DNA of 9,932 nucleotides from an uncultured Lachnospiraceae bacterium (lineage in GTDB: Bacteria > Bacillota > Clostridia > Lachnospirales > Lachnospiraceae), in assembly GCA_937916415.1 (NCBI GenBank), contig CALGGH010000247.1, positions 1 through 9,932 on the forward strand. The letters are read 5' to 3'. The position numbers and the translations under genes were made by a program. Under the pieces are notes generated by a model. It was not told where the DNA came from. It saw only the letters and a list, made by a program, of their open reading frames with translations, and did no database searches. Positions 7,094-9,932 of the stretch are shown one piece after another. Each line of letters opens with the position of its first letter. The stretch's first letter is position 1.

Positions 7094-8842
7094 TTATGCC
7101 TCCTCCCCTTCGCCAGAAACTATGGCTCCCACTGGGCATAGCTGAGAACATACGCCGCAGCCCACGCACATGGTCTGGTCTACGTTAGCCTTGCCGTCCT
7201 TCATGGATATGGACGGACAGCCTATCCTCATGCATGACTTGCAGCCGATGCACTTGTCCCTGTCGACCTTGAGCGGAGCCTTGTGCTTGACGTACTTAAG
7301 CAGTGCGCAGGGGCGTCTCGAAATGATCACCGAAGGTCCCTTGTATGCCAGCTCTTCCTTGATGGCCTTGTCACAGGCGGACAGGTCGTAGGGATCGACT
7401 ACCCTGACGTGGTCGAATCCAAAGGCGCGGCACAGGGCCTCTAAGTCTATCTTGCCCGCGGGATCGCCCTTGATGTTGTATCCAGTGGTCGGATTCTGCT
7501 GATGACCGGTCATGCCGGTGATCGAATTGTCGAGTATGATGACCGTCGAATCCGACTGATTGTATGCTATGTTGGCCAGGCCGGTCATGCCGGAATGCAC
7601 GAAGGTGGAATCTCCGATCACGGCCACGGTCCTGCCGGAAGCCTCTTCTCCGCCGACCTTGTTGAATCCATGTATCGCGCTCAGGGATGCTCCCATGCAG
7701 AGCGTCATCTCCATGGCACCCAGGGGCGCGGCCGCACCCAGCGTGTAGCAGCCGATGTCGCCCAGCACCGTGCACCTGTTGGTCTTAAGCGCGTAGAACA
7801 GGCCCCTGTGAGGGCAGCCCGAGCACATGACGGGCGGACGCATGGGCACGTTTTCATCTAATTTGATCCCTTCGGGAACCTCTGCGCCAAGAGCCTGCGC
7901 TATCATGTTCTGCGAGAACTCACCGCAGATCGGCAGCAGGTCCTTGCCGGATACCTCCAGTCCCAGGGCCCTGCAGTGATCCTCGATGAAGGGATCGAGT
8001 TCCTCCACGACAACCAGACGGTCGACCCTGGACGCGAAATCCCTGATCAGCCCGTCAGGCAGCGGATATACCATGCCGAGCTTCAGCACCGAGCACTTGT
8101 CTCCGAAGACTTCCTTGACGTACTGATATGAAGTGCCGGAGGTAATGATGCCCAGCGAAGTGTCGCCCATCTCCACGCGGTTTATGGGCGATTTCTCAGC
8201 ATGCCCGGCAAGTTTATGAAGCCTCTCCTCCACGAAGGGATGACGGCGTATGGCGTTGGCCGGAGTCATGACGTTCTTGGGAATGTTCTTCTCATAGGTC
8301 TTCCTGACTGCCACGCGCTCGCCGGGTTCCACTATTGACTGAGAGTGGCTGACCCTGGTGCACATCCTGATGATGACGGGCGTGTCATACTTCTCCGACA
8401 GCTCGTATGCTATGGCCGGAAAGGCATAGGCTTCAGCGGAATCCGAGGGTTCCAGCATCGGAACCTTGGATGCCCTGGCGTGATGCCTGCTGTCCTGCTC
8501 GTTCTGGGACGAATGCATGCCGGGATCATCGGCCACCACGACTATTAGTCCGGAATTGACTCCGGTATATGACATGGTATACAGGGGATCGGCTGCCACG
8601 TTGAGACCCACGTGCTTCATCGCGCAGAAGGATCTCGCACCGGCGAGGCATGCGCCGAACGCTGCCTCCATGGCTACCTTTTCGTTGGGGGCCCATTCCG
8701 AATAAACGTCATCAAACTTCGCTATCTCCTCGGTCACCTCCGTGCTCGGAGTGCCGGGATAGCTGGAGGCAAACAGACAGCCTGCGTCACGCAGGCCTCT
8801 TGCCAGGGCCTTGTTGCCCAGCATCAGTTCTTTAGTGCTCAT
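7094..8842 (-). CDS. iorA: Indolepyruvate:ferredoxin oxidoreductase, alpha subunit
   Basis: The large catalytic subunit, 582 residues from the start used here. Order of parts: the N-terminal pyrimidine-binding domain with SSYPGTPSTEV (26-36); a middle transketolase-C-like domain; CSGCPHRG (340-347); the thiamine diphosphate region with GDIGC (361-365), GDSTFVHSG (410-418) and DNSITGMTGH (438-447); and a C-terminal ferredoxin-like tail. The tail carries two 4Fe-4S motifs: Cys 531, 534, 537 and 542 (CxxCxxCxxxxCP, the IorA variant) and Cys 559, 562, 565 and 569 (CxxCxxCxxxCP). All cofactor ligands are intact. Frame-opening codons reach a TTG at 8887, but GGGAG sits 8 nt before the ATG at 8842, so 8842 is chosen. 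The gene follows the dehydrogenase by 38 nt and abuts iorB. It works in anaerobes with ferredoxin and is reversible, so it can serve fermentation or reductive carboxylation. Confidence 0.96.
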   Translation of the reverse strand: MSTKELMLGNKALARGLRDAGCLFASSYPGTPSTEVTEEIAKFDDVYSEWAPNEKVAMEAAFGACLAGARSFCAMKHVGLNVAADPLYTMSYTGVNSGLIVVVADDPGMHSSQNEQDSRHHARASKVPMLEPSDSAEAYAFPAIAYELSEKYDTPVIIRMCTRVSHSQSIVEPGERVAVRKTYEKNIPKNVMTPANAIRRHPFVEERLHKLAGHAEKSPINRVEMGDTSLGIITSGTSYQYVKEVFGDKCSVLKLGMVYPLPDGLIRDFASRVDRLVVVEELDPFIEDHCRALGLEVSGKDLLPICGEFSQNMIAQALGAEVPEGIKLDENVPMRPPVMCSGCPHRGLFYALKTNRCTVLGDIGCYTLGAAAPLGAMEMTLCMGASLSAIHGFNKVGGEEASGRTVAVIGDSTFVHSGMTGLANIAYNQSDSTVIILDNSITGMTGHQQNPTTGYNIKGDPAGKIDLEALCRAFGFDHVRVVDPYDLSACDKAIKEELAYKGPSVIISRRPCALLKYVKHKAPLKVDRDKCIGCKSCMRIGCPSISMKDGKANVDQTMCVGCGVCSQLCPVGAIVSGEGEEA

Positions 8843-8850
8843 TTGCATTT

Positions 8851-8855
8851 CTCCC
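8851..8855 (-). promoter_or_regulatory. Ribosome binding site of iorA; decides the start
   Basis: GGGAG on the minus strand lies 8 nt before the ATG at 8842. The in-frame ATG at 8848 would leave a 2-nt spacer, and the ATG at 8857 overlaps this motif. The TTG at 8887 overlaps the region of the dehydrogenase stop and has no good site. The preferred start gives the usual IorA N-terminus (MSTKELMLGN). Confidence 0.75.
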
Positions 8856-8880
8856 ATATATTTATAGAAAAAAATCTCTC

Positions 8881-9870
8881 TTAACAATCATTGCCCGTGC
8901 TCACGCCGTTCATCGCGTCGACCATGTTCTGAAGCGTGGTCTCCGCTATGGCGATTACGGCTTCCTTGGTATAGAAGGCCTGATGTGAAGTGATGATCAC
9001 GTTGGGGAATGACAGCAGGCGCGAGGTCACCGAATGCATCATGATCTCATCCGAACGGTCCTCGTACACGTTGCCGGTCTCCTCCTCGTACACGTCCAGG
9101 CCCACTCCCAGGAACTTGCCGAGGCGGATGCCCTCGATGAGCTGATCCGTATCCACCAGCGCTCCTCTCGAGGTGTTGACCAGGATCACGTCATTCTTCA
9201 TCTTCCTGATGTTATCGATGTTGATCATGTGATACGTGTCAGCGGTCAGCGGGCAGTGCAGCGAGATCAGGTCGCTTCGCGCGAAAAGATCGTCCAGCGA
9301 CACGTACTCCACGAAATCCTTAAGCGAGGGATTCTCGTACATGTCATATGCGATCACGTCCATGCCGAAGCCGCGGCAGATGCGGCACATGGCGGCTCCG
9401 ATCTTGCCGGTGCCGACGATTCCCGCCGTCTTGCCGTACAGCTGACGTCCGCGGAGTCCCTTGAGGGTGTAGTCATTCTCTCGAACCTTGACGTATGCCT
9501 TATGGATGTGACGGTTGACGGCCATGGCCAGCGTCATCGCATGCTCGGCTACCGACTCCGGCGAATAAGCGGGCACTCTCTTGACGGCTATGCCAAGCTC
9601 CCTGGCCTTGGCCACGTCCACGTTGTTGTAGCCCGCGCATCTCATGAGCACGGCCTTGACGCCGCACTGCGAGAGCACTCCGAGCGTCTCTGCGCCCACG
9701 TTGGCGCTGACGAACGCGCATATCGCGTCAGCATCCCTGGCGAAGGCCGCGGTCCTCGGTTCGAGCTCATAATCTATGTATTCTATGTCTATGTCAGGAA
9801 AGGATTCCTTGCCTACGCGTTCGAAATACTTCTTGTCATAATCCTTAGCCGCAAAAAGAACAAGCTTCAT
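8881..9870 (-). CDS. ldhA: D-2-hydroxyacid dehydrogenase, LdhA-like (probable D-lactate dehydrogenase)
   Basis: NADH-dependent reduction of a 2-keto acid, classically pyruvate to D-lactate, in the cytosol. The protein has 329 residues, the same length as E. coli LdhA, and aligns by eye through RCAGYNNVD (77-85), VPAYSPESVAEHA (99-111), the Rossmann loop GTGKIG (153-158) with Asp 176 after the second strand (NAD rather than NADP), and the active site Arg 235 (NTSRGALVD), Glu 264 (DVYEEE) and His 296 (SHQAF). These three residues carry the same numbers as in E. coli LdhA. Phe 53 sits near the position that sets substrate size in D-lactate dehydrogenases, so phenylpyruvate or indolepyruvate reduction is possible next to ior genes but not shown. 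It looks less like the clostridial phenyllactate enzyme FldH than like LdhA (recalled comparison). The start at 9870 is set by AAGGAG; the reading frame continues to an ATG at 9927 that would add 19 unlikely residues. First gene of the visible block. Confidence 0.9.
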   Translation of the reverse strand: MKLVLFAAKDYDKKYFERVGKESFPDIDIEYIDYELEPRTAAFARDADAICAFVSANVGAETLGVLSQCGVKAVLMRCAGYNNVDVAKARELGIAVKRVPAYSPESVAEHAMTLAMAVNRHIHKAYVKVRENDYTLKGLRGRQLYGKTAGIVGTGKIGAAMCRICRGFGMDVIAYDMYENPSLKDFVEYVSLDDLFARSDLISLHCPLTADTYHMINIDNIRKMKNDVILVNTSRGALVDTDQLIEGIRLGKFLGVGLDVYEEETGNVYEDRSDEIMMHSVTSRLLSFPNVIITSHQAFYTKEAVIAIAETTLQNMVDAMNGVSTGNDC

Positions 9871-9876
9871 ACGATT

Positions 9877-9882
9877 CTCCTT
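9877..9882 (-). promoter_or_regulatory. Ribosome binding site of the LdhA-like gene; decides the start
   Basis: AAGGAG lies 6 nt before the ATG at 9870. The resulting protein begins MKLVLFAAKDYD, the usual LdhA beginning, and has 329 residues. The 62 bases upstream to the window edge contain no convincing -35/-10 pair, so the operon promoter may lie there or beyond. Confidence 0.75.
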
Positions 9883-9932
9883 ACTACAAAACATTGGTGC
9901 ACGGATGCACTTCAAATCCCAAATCATGGATG

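Noticed and set aside
7506..7593. Two copies of CCGGTCATGCCGG, 75 bp apart, inside iorA
   Set aside because: Both encode the GMTG element in two conserved protein motifs (HSGMTGL and ITGMTGH), so the repeat follows from the protein sequence.
9897..9910. Inverted repeat GTGCA-CGGA-TGCAC upstream of the LdhA-like gene, a possible operator
   Set aside because: The stem is only 5 bp, with no second copy in the window and no clear promoter beside it; chance is a sufficient explanation.
9871..9927. Upstream extension of the LdhA-like gene to the ATG at 9927
   Set aside because: The extra 19 residues have no family counterpart, and AAGGAG at 9882-9877 sits correctly for the ATG at 9870.

Overview
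The window is one co-directional block of eight protein genes, all on the minus strand, with very short gaps. It is preceded at its left edge by a piece of sequencing adapter. Bases 1-49 match the 3' 49 nt of the Illumina TruSeq universal (P5) adapter. Native sequence therefore begins at about base 50, and the true contig end lies 5 bases past the stop codon of the last gene. No RNA gene, CRISPR array, insertion sequence or prophage gene is visible, and no stretch of 300 bases lacks a gene.

Organism: strong GGAGG-type ribosome binding sites, ferredoxin-linked 2-keto acid oxidation, an E. coli LdhA-like D-lactate dehydrogenase, a long M29 aminopeptidase and a small membrane protein of a type I associate with Clostridia all point to an anaerobic Firmicute, probably a gut or rumen Clostridia member that uses amino acids. 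The DNA looks moderately GC-rich, yet AGG (Arg) and ATA (Ile) codons recur. Assignment below class is not supportable by eye. The adapter remnant fits a draft or metagenome-assembled contig.

Layout in transcription order, from right to left. (1) 9870-8881, D-2-hydroxyacid dehydrogenase, LdhA-like. (2) 8842-7094, iorA, and (3) 7092-6520, iorB, the two subunits of indolepyruvate:ferredoxin oxidoreductase. (4) 6469-4826, an AMP-forming acyl/aryl-CoA ligase. (5) 4760-3216, a sodium:solute symporter. A perfect 7-bp hairpin follows its stop. (6) 3161-2478, pyrE, orotate phosphoribosyltransferase. (7) 2478-2161, a three-helix small membrane protein overlapping pyrE by one base. (8) 2136-55, an M29-family metallo-aminopeptidase with a long N-terminal extension.

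How they could work together (inference): genes 1-5 look like a module for 2-keto acids from amino acids. IorAB interconverts arylpyruvates and aryl-acetyl-CoA with ferredoxin. The ligase links aryl-acetyl-CoA to the free acid. The dehydrogenase can reduce a 2-keto acid with NADH. The symporter could import an amino acid or organic acid. The direction is ambiguous: fermentation of aromatic amino acids, or uptake and reductive carboxylation of aryl acids to make them. Genes 6-8 look like a second unit of pyrimidine synthesis and peptide turnover, perhaps linked only by position. I do not see a wholly new system. The points most worth a second look are the unsettled direction of the ior-ligase-transporter module, the mini-ORF overlapping the symporter start, and the extended M29 peptidase.
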